The notes: a model not told the origin generated them from the letters alone. DNA of 64,000 nucleotides from MED-G105 sp039819085 (GCA_039819085.1 JBCBSQ010000002.1:1-64000), one strand, 5' to 3'. Counted from the first letter of the stretch, positions 36,315 through 45,159 are shown. Numbers and translations: made by a program.

Positions 36315-36345
36315 ATCAATTGTCCTTCTCGTTAAGCAAGGATCG
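36315..36345 (-). promoter_or_regulatory. ROSE-like RNA thermometer over the Hsp20 ribosome site
   Basis: On the minus strand the leader reads TCCTTGCT (36342-36335), loop TAACG, then AGAAGGA (36329-36323), which contains the Shine-Dalgarno sequence eight bases before the ATG. The two arms pair throughout if the G of TTGCT is bulged: U-A, C-G, C-G, U-A, U-A, bulged G, C-G, U-A. A UYGCU element with a bulged or mispaired G facing the ribosome site is the hallmark of ROSE elements upstream of rhizobial small heat shock genes. Melting would expose the start. Confidence 0.7.
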
Positions 36346-36549
36346 CTGAAGCTGGGTTCAGTTAACTGCCAGAGGGGCTCAGAACGTCCCTGCAGGACCG
36401 TCTGACGCCGGGTTTCTCTGGGCGGAGCGCCGTTTTGGCCGCCCGCAAACGATAGATGCGGTCTTGCGAAACGGATTCAAGGGGGCTAGGCGGCGAAGAC
36501 GTCGCATCGCTTTCCGCCGCACACAGTCGAACCCGCTAGAGCGCACCTT

Positions 36550-37461
36550 ATGCCCCCGTCAGTCACCGCACGAGCGGCCCTCGCCGCAATGGCCGCGCTT
36601 CTGGCGCTTGCGGCTTGTGGTGAGGAGGAGCGCCCCGCATCAGCCGAAACGCCTCAAGAGGCGACGCCGTCAGCGCTCTTGAACGCCGCCGTCGCCGCTG
36701 CCCACAGAAGCGAGGACGAGCGCGCACGTGATCAATGGCGCCATCCTAAAGAGACCCTGGAGTTTTTCGGCGTCGCGCCCGACGCCACCGTTGTCGAGAT
36801 CTGGCCAGGCGGCGGGTGGTACACGAACATCCTGTCGCCGTATCTGCGTTATGGCGGCGGAACGCTTTACGCCGCCACGGTCGACCCGGCGCTATCGGAA
36901 TTCGCGGCCGCAGCGCGCGATCGCTTGTCGACCCGCTTCGCCGACAGCTCAGTGTACGGCAACCTGCAACTGGTCTCGTTCGCGCCCGGCGGCCCCGCCG
37001 CGCTCGCCCCCGTCGAAAACGCGGACGTCGTCCTGACCTTCCGTAATGCGCACAACTGGATCGACGCAGGCGTCGCCGAGCCGGCGTTCACCGCGTTTTT
37101 CAACGCCCTGAAGCCAGGCGGCGTTCTTGGCGTCGTTGAACACCGGGCCGATCCGGCGGCGGCGGACGGCGAAAGCCATGGCGGTTATGTGACGGAAACG
37201 ACGATCATCGCGCTTGCTGAGGCCGCCGGCTTCATCCTCGAAGCGCGCTCCGAGATCAACGCCAATCCAGCCGATACGAAAAACCATCCCTTTGGCGTGT
37301 GGACGTTGCCTCCGGTCTCCCGCCGCGCGCAAGCGCCGGGCCTGCCGGACGTCGTCGATCCGTCAACCTATGAAGCGATCGGCGAGAGCGACCGCATGAC
37401 GCTAAAGTTCAGAAAGCCCGTCCTCTCAGAAGCAACGCTCGAAGACGAGGCCCCTCAATGA
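36550..37461 (+). CDS. Lipoprotein with a class I SAM-methyltransferase fold
   Basis: A 303-aa protein with a lipoprotein signal ending in the lipobox LAAC (Cys23), followed by a Rossmann-type methyltransferase domain. Motif I reads VEIWPGGGWYTN and a later motif reads VVLTFRNAHNW; the family corresponds to predicted methyltransferases of COG4798. A SAM-binding fold on the outer face of the membrane is unexpected because SAM is cytoplasmic. Its stop overlaps the start of the SCP2 gene (37458-37461). Confidence 0.85.
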   Translation: MPPSVTARAALAAMAALLALAACGEEERPASAETPQEATPSALLNAAVAAAHRSEDERARDQWRHPKETLEFFGVAPDATVVEIWPGGGWYTNILSPYLRYGGGTLYAATVDPALSEFAAAARDRLSTRFADSSVYGNLQLVSFAPGGPAALAPVENADVVLTFRNAHNWIDAGVAEPAFTAFFNALKPGGVLGVVEHRADPAAADGESHGGYVTETTIIALAEAAGFILEARSEINANPADTKNHPFGVWTLPPVSRRAQAPGLPDVVDPSTYEAIGESDRMTLKFRKPVLSEATLEDEAPQ

Positions 37462-37766
37462 GCCTGACCCCTGATCGCAGAACGCTGATGGGCGCCGCCG
37501 GCGACGCCTTCGAGACAGGGTTTGACGGGATCATCGAGATCCAGGCGGATGATCTCGACCCATTCTTCATCGACGGCCGCGGCGCGCGGTGCGCGATTGC
37601 GGACGAAGCGCCCGCGGCCTCGGACATGATCTGGCGGTCTTCGCCGACAACGCTTTTGTCCGTCTTTCAACGCAAGCGCGCGTTTGAGAACGCCTACCTC
37701 TCAGGAAGGCTGACCATCAGCGGGGACATGAGCGTGATGGCGCGGCTCGCCCTTAAGGGCGACTAG
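37458..37766 (+). CDS. SCP2 sterol-binding domain protein
   Basis: A 102-aa protein made almost only of an SCP2-like lipid-binding domain: the middle reads DMIWRSSPTTLLSVFQRKR and the end GRLTISGDMSVMARL. SCP2 domains bind sterols, fatty acyl-CoA or ubiquinone precursors. It is coupled to the lipoprotein methyltransferase by an ATGA overlap and followed after 30 bases by an alpha/beta hydrolase, which suggests a small lipid-related operon. The ligand is unknown. Confidence 0.85.
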   Translation: MSLTPDRRTLMGAAGDAFETGFDGIIEIQADDLDPFFIDGRGARCAIADEAPAASDMIWRSSPTTLLSVFQRKRAFENAYLSGRLTISGDMSVMARLALKGD

Positions 37767-37796
37767 CGGCGGCCAAGGATTTAAGGACCACAGGCG

Positions 37797-38738
37797 ATGG
37801 CGCGTTTCATTGAGGTTGAAGGCAACCCGGTCCCGCACGGCGCGAAAGCGATCGACATCGCCGGCGGGGACGGCGTTCGAATTCGCGCAGGCGTTTTTCC
37901 GCTCAACGGCGCGCAAGGGACATTCCTCGTTCTGACCGGCTGGGCGGAATTCATGGAAAAGTACTTCGAGACGATCCGCGACCTTCAGGCGCGCGGCTTC
38001 GCCTGCATTTCCATGGACTGGCGCGGCCAGGGGCTTTCGGAGCGTTTCGTCAGGCGCGGCACCACCAGCCATGTGGAGGACTTCGCGCAATACCGTCAGG
38101 ACATTGATCAACTCTTTCTGATAGCGGAAGAAAACGCTCTTCCGCGGCCGTACTTCGCCCTTACCCATTCCATGGGCGGGACCCCTATGCTGCAGCGGCT
38201 CGCCGACGACGACATCGCGATCGAGGCGGCGATCCTCAACGCGCCGCTGACCCGGCTGGCCGGCGGCGCTCGCCAAGTCGTCGCGGCGCGGTTCGGCGCC
38301 GCCATCGCCTGCGCGGTCGGGGCCGGGCGGACGGGCCTGCCGGGTTGGCCTGACGCGCTCGCGCCCTTTGACGAAACCGCGCTGACTTCCGACCGCGCTC
38401 GGCACGACCTCTTCGTCCGCCTTCAAGAAGCTGAACCCGCCGCCAAAGTCAGACGACCGACATTGGGCTGGTTGCGAGCGGCTATCGCCGCGATGGACGA
38501 TCTTCGTCGCCCGGGGCGACTGGACCGGCTGGCGGCGCCAGTTCTCATCGTTTCGGCGGGGATCGATCGGATGGTGGATTCGGACGACCATGCGTCGTTT
38601 GCTGACAAAAGCCCCCGCATCGACCGGAAACTGATCGCCGAAGCGCGCCACGAAATCCTGATCGAACGCGACGAGCTGCGGTCGGTTTTTTGGGGCCATG
38701 TGGATGAATTTCTCGCGCGCGCCGAACGCAGCGGCTGA
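37797..38738 (+). CDS. Alpha/beta hydrolase (monoacylglycerol lipase-like)
   Basis: A 313-aa hydrolase of the lysophospholipase (PldB/COG2267) type. The strand FACISMDWRGQGLSER precedes the nucleophile elbow LTHSMGGTPM (Ser in HSMGG). Acid and histidine are likely in SAGIDRMVD and EARHEILIERDELR. No signal peptide is present, so it is cytoplasmic. It follows the SCP2 gene by 30 bases in the same direction. A role in releasing fatty acids from lysolipids is family-based inference. Confidence 0.9.
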   Translation: MARFIEVEGNPVPHGAKAIDIAGGDGVRIRAGVFPLNGAQGTFLVLTGWAEFMEKYFETIRDLQARGFACISMDWRGQGLSERFVRRGTTSHVEDFAQYRQDIDQLFLIAEENALPRPYFALTHSMGGTPMLQRLADDDIAIEAAILNAPLTRLAGGARQVVAARFGAAIACAVGAGRTGLPGWPDALAPFDETALTSDRARHDLFVRLQEAEPAAKVRRPTLGWLRAAIAAMDDLRRPGRLDRLAAPVLIVSAGIDRMVDSDDHASFADKSPRIDRKLIAEARHEILIERDELRSVFWGHVDEFLARAERSG

Positions 38739-38862
38739 CGCGAACGAGCGCGGCGCCCATGCGCTACCCGGACTGCGCTATCCGGACCGCGGCCGTCATG
38801 GTAAAGAACGGTCTCGGTCGAACTGACCGCCGCCGCTATCGCGCCTGCCTGGGACGTCCGCC

Positions 38863-39798
38863 TTGCTCAGTTACTTCCTGCCCCTCACAACGTATCCCTA
38901 TCAGGGGCGAGTGATCGATTGCCCCGTGTGCGGCTCATCAAACCACGAGCGCATTCTTAATCTGGATCGCAAGATCAAACGCCTGCCGACGCATTTGTGC
39001 GGAGATTGCGGCCTCTTCTTCACCAACCCGATGCCGACTGACGACGAACTCGCGGCGTACTACGCCAATGTCTACCGCGCGGAGTATCAGTTGGCTTTCT
39101 TGCGGCCGCGCAAGACGCACCAGAACAAGAAGCGCCGGGAGGCGTTGCGCCGCGCGGAACGGCTCGCCTCGATGGTGGACTTGTCCGAACCTTTGCGCAC
39201 TCTCGACTTCGGTTGCGGGTCTGGCGAATTTGTCCGTCATCTGGCGACGCTTGGGCACCACGCCCACGGATTTGAACCGGGAGAGACTTACAGCGCGCAC
39301 GCCGCGGACAACGCCGCGGCGGGCGATGTACGCACCGGAACATGGCGCGATATGACGTACCCGCCGGAATCCTTTGACGTCATCACCTGCCTGCATGTGC
39401 TGGAGCACCTGAACGCGCCGGCCCATGCGCTCGCCCAAATACGTGAATGGCTCGCGCCGTCCGGAATTCTCTATCTCGAAGTCCCAAATATGCAAGGCTA
39501 CGAGCTAAAGGGCTTCGAGCGCTTTCACTTCGCCCACGTCCTCGGCTTCTCGCGCGCAAATCTGATGTACGCCGCGGAAAAGGCCGGGTTCGGACTTCTT
39601 CGCGAGGATACGCCGACGTCGCTCTTCCTGGTTCGGGACGACGATCCGCGCGCCGCGCGGTTTGAATATGACCTCCCGGCGACCGCTGCGCGCAATCGGA
39701 TTGACTACTCAGCAGCGGTCTCGCCGACGGCCTATTTGGACCATCACGTCAAACGGATCGGGCGCATGATCAAGACTGAGATCAGGCAGGGTCGCTAA
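38863..39798 (+). CDS. Zinc-ribbon class I SAM-dependent methyltransferase
   Basis: A protein of up to 311 aa with an N-terminal zinc ribbon (CPVCGSS and LCGDCGLFF, about residues 21-52) followed by a methyltransferase domain: motif I LDFGCGSGEFV and the post-motif DVITCLHVLEHL. This architecture is common in sugar or polysaccharide-associated methyltransferases. The start is uncertain: TTG 38863 is the longest, GTG 38911 (just before CPVCG) is an alternative. Its 3' end overlaps the convergent folP gene by 17 bases. No glycan genes are nearby. Confidence 0.82.
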   Translation: MLSYFLPLTTYPYQGRVIDCPVCGSSNHERILNLDRKIKRLPTHLCGDCGLFFTNPMPTDDELAAYYANVYRAEYQLAFLRPRKTHQNKKRREALRRAERLASMVDLSEPLRTLDFGCGSGEFVRHLATLGHHAHGFEPGETYSAHAADNAAAGDVRTGTWRDMTYPPESFDVITCLHVLEHLNAPAHALAQIREWLAPSGILYLEVPNMQGYELKGFERFHFAHVLGFSRANLMYAAEKAGFGLLREDTPTSLFLVRDDDPRAARFEYDLPATAARNRIDYSAAVSPTAYLDHHVKRIGRMIKTEIRQGR

Positions 39799-40597
39799 CG
39801 CCGGATTGCGCCGCCCTGAACACGGCGAACGCCTGGCGGGTCTCCGCGACGTCATGGACGCGCACCATTGAAACGCCCGCAGCCGCGCCAATGAGCGCCG
39901 CCGCAATCGACCCGCCAATTCGCTCCGTAGCCGGACCCTCTCGATCAAGCGCGGCGATAAATCGTTTGCGGGACGCGCCGAGAAGCACCGGCGCCAACTC
40001 GGAAAAACGCGATAAAGCCCGCAAGAGCGCGACATTGTGCGCCGTCGTTTTTCCAAACCCAATTCCGGGGTCGATCATGATCCGCGAGCGATCAACGCCC
40101 GCCTCAAGGCACGCCTCAATTCGGCCGCTCAGAAAAGACAACACGTCCTCGACGACATCCTTATAGGCGGGCGCGTCCTGCATGGTTTTCGGATCGCCCT
40201 GAGCATGCATCAGAACGATTTCAGCGCGAAGCGATGCGGCCATGGCGAGGCTGTCGCCATCGAACGTCAAAGCCGAGACGTCGTTCCAGATTTGCGCGCC
40301 CGCGGCGATCGCATCACGCGCGACCGCCGCCTTGCGCGTGTCTATCGAGACGGGCGTCCGCGTTCGCGCGCAGACGCCTTCAATGACCGGCAGCACACGA
40401 TCCATCTCTTGGTGTTCCGGCACGAGCTCCGCGCCCGGCCGCGTCGACTCGCCGCCAATATCCAGAACATCCGCACCCTGCTCGACGAGCCGCATCGCGT
40501 GGTCGATCGCCGCTTCGGGCGACGCGAAACGGCCGCCATCGGAGAATGAATCCGGCGTTACATTGACGACGCCCATAATCTTTGGCGCATCACTCAC
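39782..40597 (-). CDS. folP: Dihydropteroate synthase
   Basis: A 271-aa TIM-barrel enzyme of folate synthesis that joins 4-aminobenzoate to hydroxymethyl-dihydropterin pyrophosphate. Signature motifs are IMGVVNVTPDSFSDGG at the start, DIGGESTRPGAE, and DPGIGFGKT. It is the target of sulfonamides. In many alphaproteobacteria folP lies next to ftsH and glmM. Here a hydrolase and phoH sit between it and ftsH, and glmM is not in the window. Confidence 0.96.
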   Translation of the reverse strand: MSDAPKIMGVVNVTPDSFSDGGRFASPEAAIDHAMRLVEQGADVLDIGGESTRPGAELVPEHQEMDRVLPVIEGVCARTRTPVSIDTRKAAVARDAIAAGAQIWNDVSALTFDGDSLAMAASLRAEIVLMHAQGDPKTMQDAPAYKDVVEDVLSFLSGRIEACLEAGVDRSRIMIDPGIGFGKTTAHNVALLRALSRFSELAPVLLGASRKRFIAALDREGPATERIGGSIAAALIGAAAGVSMVRVHDVAETRQAFAVFRAAQSGVSDPA

Positions 40598-40688
40598 CCG
40601 TGAAACTCCGTCATCGCACCAAGCCGGTCCGTTTAATCATTTATAACCATTTAACAATACCGTCTCCGCCGAGATTCGGGAGCAGACC
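40598..40688. promoter_or_regulatory. AT-rich divergent region between folP and phoH
   Basis: The 91 bases between the folP start and the first plausible phoH ATG contain an unusually AT-rich block (about 40632-40658, including TTTATAACC), suitable for promoters in both directions. GGGAG at 40678-40682 precedes the ATG at 40689. Exact -35/-10 elements are not resolved. Confidence 0.4.
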
Positions 40689-41020
40689 ATGCCGATTGTC
40701 TACGCCGACGAAGCGCGGCCACGGCCGGAGCCGCAGCCAGCGGCGATGCGCGAATTCGATGCGCTTTTGCCGATGCCTCAGGCCGCGCGGAGCTTCTTGT
40801 CGCGCAGCGCGGCGCTGTCCTGACGGCGATCCACGAAGCCGCCGCGCCCTTTGACTTCGCCGCCACCGCTGACCCGCGCGGGCTTGGCCTCGACGGCGAC
40901 TGGCGCGCGGTCCTGATCGCGGAACACGCGCTCAAGCGCCTGTTCCCGACAACGGAGTCGATCACCGGCGCGCCGGCCGCGCCGATCGAAGCGACCATCG
41001 CCAAGGTCATTGCGGACGCG
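40689..41020 (+). other. Frameshifted N-terminal part of phoH
   Basis: A good ATG with a ribosome site at 40689 opens MPIVYADEARPRPEPQPAAM but this frame ends in TGA at 40821-40823. The phoH frame is open from 40655 and encodes protein-like sequence resembling the KH-like N-terminal domain of PhoH (RAELLVAQRGAVLTAIHEA, then VLIAEHALKRLFP), yet it has no ATG, GTG or TTG before 41021. Joining the two frames near 40770-40790 needs a single-base deletion or a -1 shift. A base-calling error, a real mutation or recoding would all fit. Confidence 0.6.
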
Positions 41021-41692
41021 ATGAAGCGCGACTTCGTCTTTCGGCTAAAGGGGATATTTCACCCGGTCCGTCCGCTGTCGCTCGCGCAGGTCGCCTATAT
41101 GGACGACCTTCTCGACAAGCGCGCGCCCCTCGTTTTCGGCGTCGGCCCCACCGGGACGGGCAAAACGCACCTTGCGATCGCGGCGGCGCTCAGCCAGCTC
41201 GCCTCAGAAGAGATCAAACGCATCGTCGTCACCCGCCCGCATATCCTGCAGGAGGGCGAAGTCATGACCGCGGAGATGCGCGCCGAAACGCGCCGGGACG
41301 ACCAGTTCGCGCCGATCTTCGACGTCCTGCATGACCTTCTGCGCCACGACGATATCGCACAGCTTATCGACCAGCGCCGGCTGGAGATCCTGCCGCTTGG
41401 CCTTATCCGTGGTCGGACGTTCAATGATTCAAGCATCATTGTCGACGAAGCGCAGGACATGACCGTGCAACGCATGCGGATGGCGGTGACCCGCCTCGGT
41501 CGACGCTCGCGCATGGTCGTGACGGGCGACCCCAGCCAGGTGACATTGCGCACGGACGAGCCGAGCGGCCTCGCGCATCTCCTGAACCTTCTGCGGGAGA
41601 CGGACGTCGCCCGAATTCATGAGTTCAAGCGAGGCGAAATCATCCGTAACGAGACCGTTGCGAAACTGGAAGCCCTATACGCGGCGGCCTAG
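41021..41692 (+). CDS. PhoH family ATPase (ATP-binding domain)
   Basis: As started here the protein is 223 aa and holds the whole PhoH ATPase domain: Walker A GPTGTGKT (42-49), TRPHILQEGE, Walker B SSIIVDEAQDM and sensor VVTGDPSQVTL. PhoH proteins are NTPases linked to RNA metabolism and the YbeY RNase. Usual members are about 100 residues longer at the N-terminus; that part is present upstream but in a shifted frame (40689-41020). No ybeY gene is adjacent, so this may be a second PhoH copy. Confidence 0.85.
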   Translation: MKRDFVFRLKGIFHPVRPLSLAQVAYMDDLLDKRAPLVFGVGPTGTGKTHLAIAAALSQLASEEIKRIVVTRPHILQEGEVMTAEMRAETRRDDQFAPIFDVLHDLLRHDDIAQLIDQRRLEILPLGLIRGRTFNDSSIIVDEAQDMTVQRMRMAVTRLGRRSRMVVTGDPSQVTLRTDEPSGLAHLLNLLRETDVARIHEFKRGEIIRNETVAKLEALYAAA

Positions 41693-41700
41693 TCTTTCCG

Positions 41701-42843
41701 TCAACGCTCAACAAACCCGCCATCTTCTGAGAGCGCCGCTTTGAAAAACGCCGCGATCCGCGCCGCGGCGGCGTCGTGGGCCGCCGCGCGATCGACGCCT
41801 GTCGGGTCTTTGCAGATTGGAACGAACCGACGCCCGCGCGACGTACAGGTATTGAGAAATGTGTAGTGGCTAGCGCCCGGCGCGACGTCGAGGACCGCTC
41901 CCTCAACATTGTCGACGATCCGGCGCGCATTGGTCGCGATCGGCGTAACGTCGTCCGCATCCCCTGTAATTATGAGCAACGGCGCGGAGATCTCCGCAAG
42001 GCTTTCGTCGGTCATCATCTGGCCAAGGGCGGGCGCAAGCGCCGCGGCCACGCGAATGCGCGGATCGCGATAGGACGCTGACCGCGTCGCCTCCTTCGCT
42101 TCGAGCGATGGGTCTTCCGCAATCATCTTCTCCAGTTCGGTCATCGCCTCGGGATATTCCGGCTGCGGACGGCATGTCGCGTCCGCCTCTTCAGACGCGC
42201 AGAATGCGTTGAATTGATCAAGATCGATGCGCGCCCCAAGCGATGCGACGACTGTGTACCCACCGAGCGAGAACCCCGCCGCGCCCATGCGATCGGGATC
42301 AACCGACGCCGCGAACCTTGGATCCGAAAGGACAGAATCGATGAGGACGGACAGATCCTGCGGCCGTTCCCACATATAAAGGAAACCGCGCGGATCAAAC
42401 GACTCTTCAGCTGCGGTATTGCCATGGTGGTCGACCGCAGCCGCGACAAAGCCGGCCTCCGCAAGGCGCCTGCCGAGCCACATCATCTGAAACCCCGACC
42501 CGCCGGTGCCGTGCGACAGGAGAACGAGCGGATGCGCGCCCGGCGCTATCTCCGCGTTACGAATGGCGACGCCGCCCACAAAGACTGGATTTTCGACGGG
42601 GACGCTGAAGACCTCGCCAGTCCCCTCTTCAGCCGCCGGATACCAGACCCAGCCGCGAAGCGGCCGCGGGGTATCCGGTTCCGACCAGGAGGCGCGGGCG
42701 GGATCGACATAGTCAATGCGCATCATGCCGACGCGGGTCGCAACCGCCGCGCTGTCCGACGCGCCTCGCCCGCCGCCGCCAATCATGTCGCACGACGCCA
42801 GAAACCCGATTGCGACAATTGCCGCCAACATCAAGCGCCTCAT
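41701..42843 (-). CDS. Lipoprotein alpha/beta hydrolase (PAF-acetylhydrolase/dienelactone-hydrolase-like)
   Basis: A 380-aa predicted lipoprotein (lipobox FLASC, Cys18) with an alpha/beta-hydrolase fold. The oxyanion strand is LLSHGTGGSGFQM, the nucleophile elbow GAAGFSLGGYT, and the late His region APGASHYTFL. Overall layout matches predicted dienelactone hydrolases (COG4188) and platelet-activating-factor acetylhydrolases. The ATG lies only a few bases beyond a strong terminator that follows ftsH, so transcription must start at or inside the terminator or come from read-through. Substrate unknown. Confidence 0.85.
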   Translation of the reverse strand: MRRLMLAAIVAIGFLASCDMIGGGGRGASDSAAVATRVGMMRIDYVDPARASWSEPDTPRPLRGWVWYPAAEEGTGEVFSVPVENPVFVGGVAIRNAEIAPGAHPLVLLSHGTGGSGFQMMWLGRRLAEAGFVAAAVDHHGNTAAEESFDPRGFLYMWERPQDLSVLIDSVLSDPRFAASVDPDRMGAAGFSLGGYTVVASLGARIDLDQFNAFCASEEADATCRPQPEYPEAMTELEKMIAEDPSLEAKEATRSASYRDPRIRVAAALAPALGQMMTDESLAEISAPLLIITGDADDVTPIATNARRIVDNVEGAVLDVAPGASHYTFLNTCTSRGRRFVPICKDPTGVDRAAAHDAAAARIAAFFKAALSEDGGFVER

Positions 42844-42847
42844 ACTG

Positions 42848-42876
42848 AAAAACCCTCCCGCGATACGGGAGGGTTT
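42848..42876 (-). terminator. Rho-independent terminator after ftsH
   Basis: A perfect 10-bp stem (AACCCTCCCG at 42851-42860 pairing with CGGGAGGGTT at 42866-42875), loop CGATA, followed on the minus strand by TTTTT. It is 30 bases downstream of the ftsH stop and 5 bases before the ATG of the next gene. Confidence 0.85.
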
Positions 42877-42905
42877 ATCATAATCGGCATCGCCGCTTAA
42901 GGGGT

Positions 42906-44834
42906 CTACGCGCCTTGCGGGCTCGGCTCAAATCCGCCGCCGTCGTCTTTTTTCGCCGCGCCGGGCGTGTCGTCCGTCGTCGGGACGGAAGCGGACGGCG
43001 GCGTCATGGAGTCGCTCGGATCCTCACGGACGATCTCGCCGCCGCTGAGGAGCGTGTTGATTTCGTCACCGCTCAGCGTCTCATACTCAAGCAGCGCCTG
43101 AGAAAGCTTCTCCCAGTCGTCGCGCCGGGTCGTCAGCACTTCCGTCGCCTTGTCGTAGCCATCGGTGACGAAACGCTTGATTTCCTCCTCGATGAGCTTC
43201 GCGGTGTCAGTGGAGATCGACTTTGTCCGCGCGATGCTCTGCCCAAGGAAAACTTCGCCTTCGTCTTCGGCGTAGGCGATCGGACCGAGCTTCTCGGAAA
43301 GCCCGTATTGCGTCACCATCGCGCGGGCGATCTTGGTCGCCTGCTCGATGTCCTGCTGGGCGCCTGAGGTCACCTTCTCCTTGCCGAACTTCAGCTCTTC
43401 CGCGACCCGCCCGCCCATCGCCATGGCGATGCGCGCCTTCATCTGCTCAAGGCTCATGGAATAGCGGTCGCGTTCGGGCAGGTATTGCACCATGCCGAGA
43501 GCGCGGCCGCGCGGAATGATCGTCGCCTTGTGGACCGGATCGTTTCCGGGCACGGACAGACCGACGAGCGCGTGGCCCGCCTCGTGGTACGCGGTGAGCT
43601 GCTTTTCGTCCTCGGTCATCACCATGGACCTGCGCTCCGCGCCCATCAGGACCTTGTCCTTGGCGTCGTCAAACTCCTTCGACGTCACGTAGCGCTTGCC
43701 GCGGCGCGCCGCGAGGAGCGCCGCCTCATTGACGAGGTTCGCAAGGTCCGCGCCGGAGAAGCCGGGCGTCCCCCGCGCCACCGTGCGCAGGTTCACGTCA
43801 GGCGCCAGCGGCACCTTGTTAGCATGGACGTTCAGGATCTTCTCCCGGCCCATAACGTCAGGGTTCGGAACGACCACCTGACGGTCGAAACGGCCCGGGC
43901 GCAGTAGCGCCGGGTCGAGAACGTCCGGGCGGTTGGTCGCGGCGATGAGGATGATGCCTTCATTCGCTTCGAAGCCGTCCATCTCAACGAGGAGCTGGTT
44001 CAATGTCTGCTCGCGCTCGTCATTGCCGCCGCCAAGGCCTGCGCCCCGGTGCCGGCCGACGGCGTCGATCTCGTCAATGAAGATAATGCAAGGCGCATTC
44101 TTCTTCGCCTGCTCAAACATGTCGCGCACGCGGCTCGCGCCGACGCCGACGAACATTTCGACGAAATCGGAGCCTGAAATCGTGAAGAACGGCACGTTCG
44201 CTTCGCCCGCAATGGCGCGCGCAAGGAGCGTCTTACCCGTACCCGGAGGACCGACCAGAAGCGCGCCTTTCGGGATCTTGCCGCCGAGACGCTGAAACTT
44301 CATCGGGTCTTTCAGATATTCAACGATCTCCTCAAGCTCTTCCTTGGCTTCGTCGATGCCCGCGACGTCTTCAAACGTGACCCGCCCCTGACGCTCGGTC
44401 AGCAGCTTCGCGCGAGACTTGCCAAAGCCCATCGCCTTGCCGCCAGCGCCCTGCATCTGCCGCATAATGAAGAAGAAGAAGGCGAGAAAGATCAGGAAGG
44501 GGAGGATATTGAACAGGATCGTCAGCGCGAGAGGCAGTTCCTCCTCTGGCGCGATCCGCGTCTCCGCGCCGGCCGCGTTCAGCCGATCCGCGATCGTCGC
44601 GCCAGCCGTCAAAGGGATAGAGGTCTCGAACTGCGTGTTGTCGGCGAGAACGCCCTTGACCTTCTCGCGGTCGATCTCAGCGGCGCGCACCGAGCCCGCT
44701 TCGACGCGATCAATAAACTCCGAATAGGTCAGCGACTCGGCCTGCTGGCCGGTTGGGCTGAAATTGAACATTTGGAGCATCAGGACAAAAAAGAGGAATA
44801 CGAGACCCCAAATGATGAGATTGCGCGTTGTCAT
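42906..44834 (-). CDS. ftsH: ATP-dependent zinc metalloprotease FtsH
   Basis: A 642-aa inner-membrane AAA protease that degrades misfolded and short-lived proteins such as membrane subunits and regulators. Two N-terminal helices (about 5-22 and 105-125) flank a periplasmic domain. The AAA domain has Walker A GPPGTGKT and Walker B IIFIDEIDAVG, and the zinc site is AYHEAGHALVG. The Pro/Asp-rich tail is variable in the family. GAAGGGAA precedes the ATG. It follows tilS, the usual order in proteobacteria, with a 325-base gap. Confidence 0.97.
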   Translation of the reverse strand: MTTRNLIIWGLVFLFFVLMLQMFNFSPTGQQAESLTYSEFIDRVEAGSVRAAEIDREKVKGVLADNTQFETSIPLTAGATIADRLNAAGAETRIAPEEELPLALTILFNILPFLIFLAFFFFIMRQMQGAGGKAMGFGKSRAKLLTERQGRVTFEDVAGIDEAKEELEEIVEYLKDPMKFQRLGGKIPKGALLVGPPGTGKTLLARAIAGEANVPFFTISGSDFVEMFVGVGASRVRDMFEQAKKNAPCIIFIDEIDAVGRHRGAGLGGGNDEREQTLNQLLVEMDGFEANEGIILIAATNRPDVLDPALLRPGRFDRQVVVPNPDVMGREKILNVHANKVPLAPDVNLRTVARGTPGFSGADLANLVNEAALLAARRGKRYVTSKEFDDAKDKVLMGAERRSMVMTEDEKQLTAYHEAGHALVGLSVPGNDPVHKATIIPRGRALGMVQYLPERDRYSMSLEQMKARIAMAMGGRVAEELKFGKEKVTSGAQQDIEQATKIARAMVTQYGLSEKLGPIAYAEDEGEVFLGQSIARTKSISTDTAKLIEEEIKRFVTDGYDKATEVLTTRRDDWEKLSQALLEYETLSGDEINTLLSGGEIVREDPSDSMTPPSASVPTTDDTPGAAKKDDGGGFEPSPQGA

Positions 44835-45159
44835 GCGTTCCCTTCGCCTTTCGCGTTCGACGCCATGTGTCGCGCCGGACCTTATGCGGATTTGCGACCA
44901 GAGGTTGCATCACCGCTAAATGCGCGCCTATCGAAAGGCGCGGTCGTTGTCGCTGGCCAATCTAGGCCTCGCGAGGTTCCCTTAACGTTTACGACCGAAA
45001 GCAGCCGTCCGTTCAATGCAGTCGCAGTTGGCCGAGGCCAATGGCGTGGCTTCGGCGCTCGTAAGATAGGTACGAATATGCGGCGGCGCCATGACGCGAT
45101 GCGGATAAATGGCCGCGCCGTCTGCGGCCCGGCCGGGTCCGGGGCTGCAACGCCGGACG
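44835..45159. promoter_or_regulatory. Gap between tilS and ftsH with a weak hairpin
   Basis: This 325-base stretch has no convincing gene. A 7-bp hairpin CGCGCCT / AGGCGCG (44923-44942, loop ATCGAA) is followed on the minus strand by only three T residues, so it is at most a weak terminator for tilS. The rest should contain the ftsH promoter; no heat-shock -35/-10 pair could be assigned with confidence. A frame at 44982-45221 overlaps tilS and looks non-coding. Confidence 0.35.
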
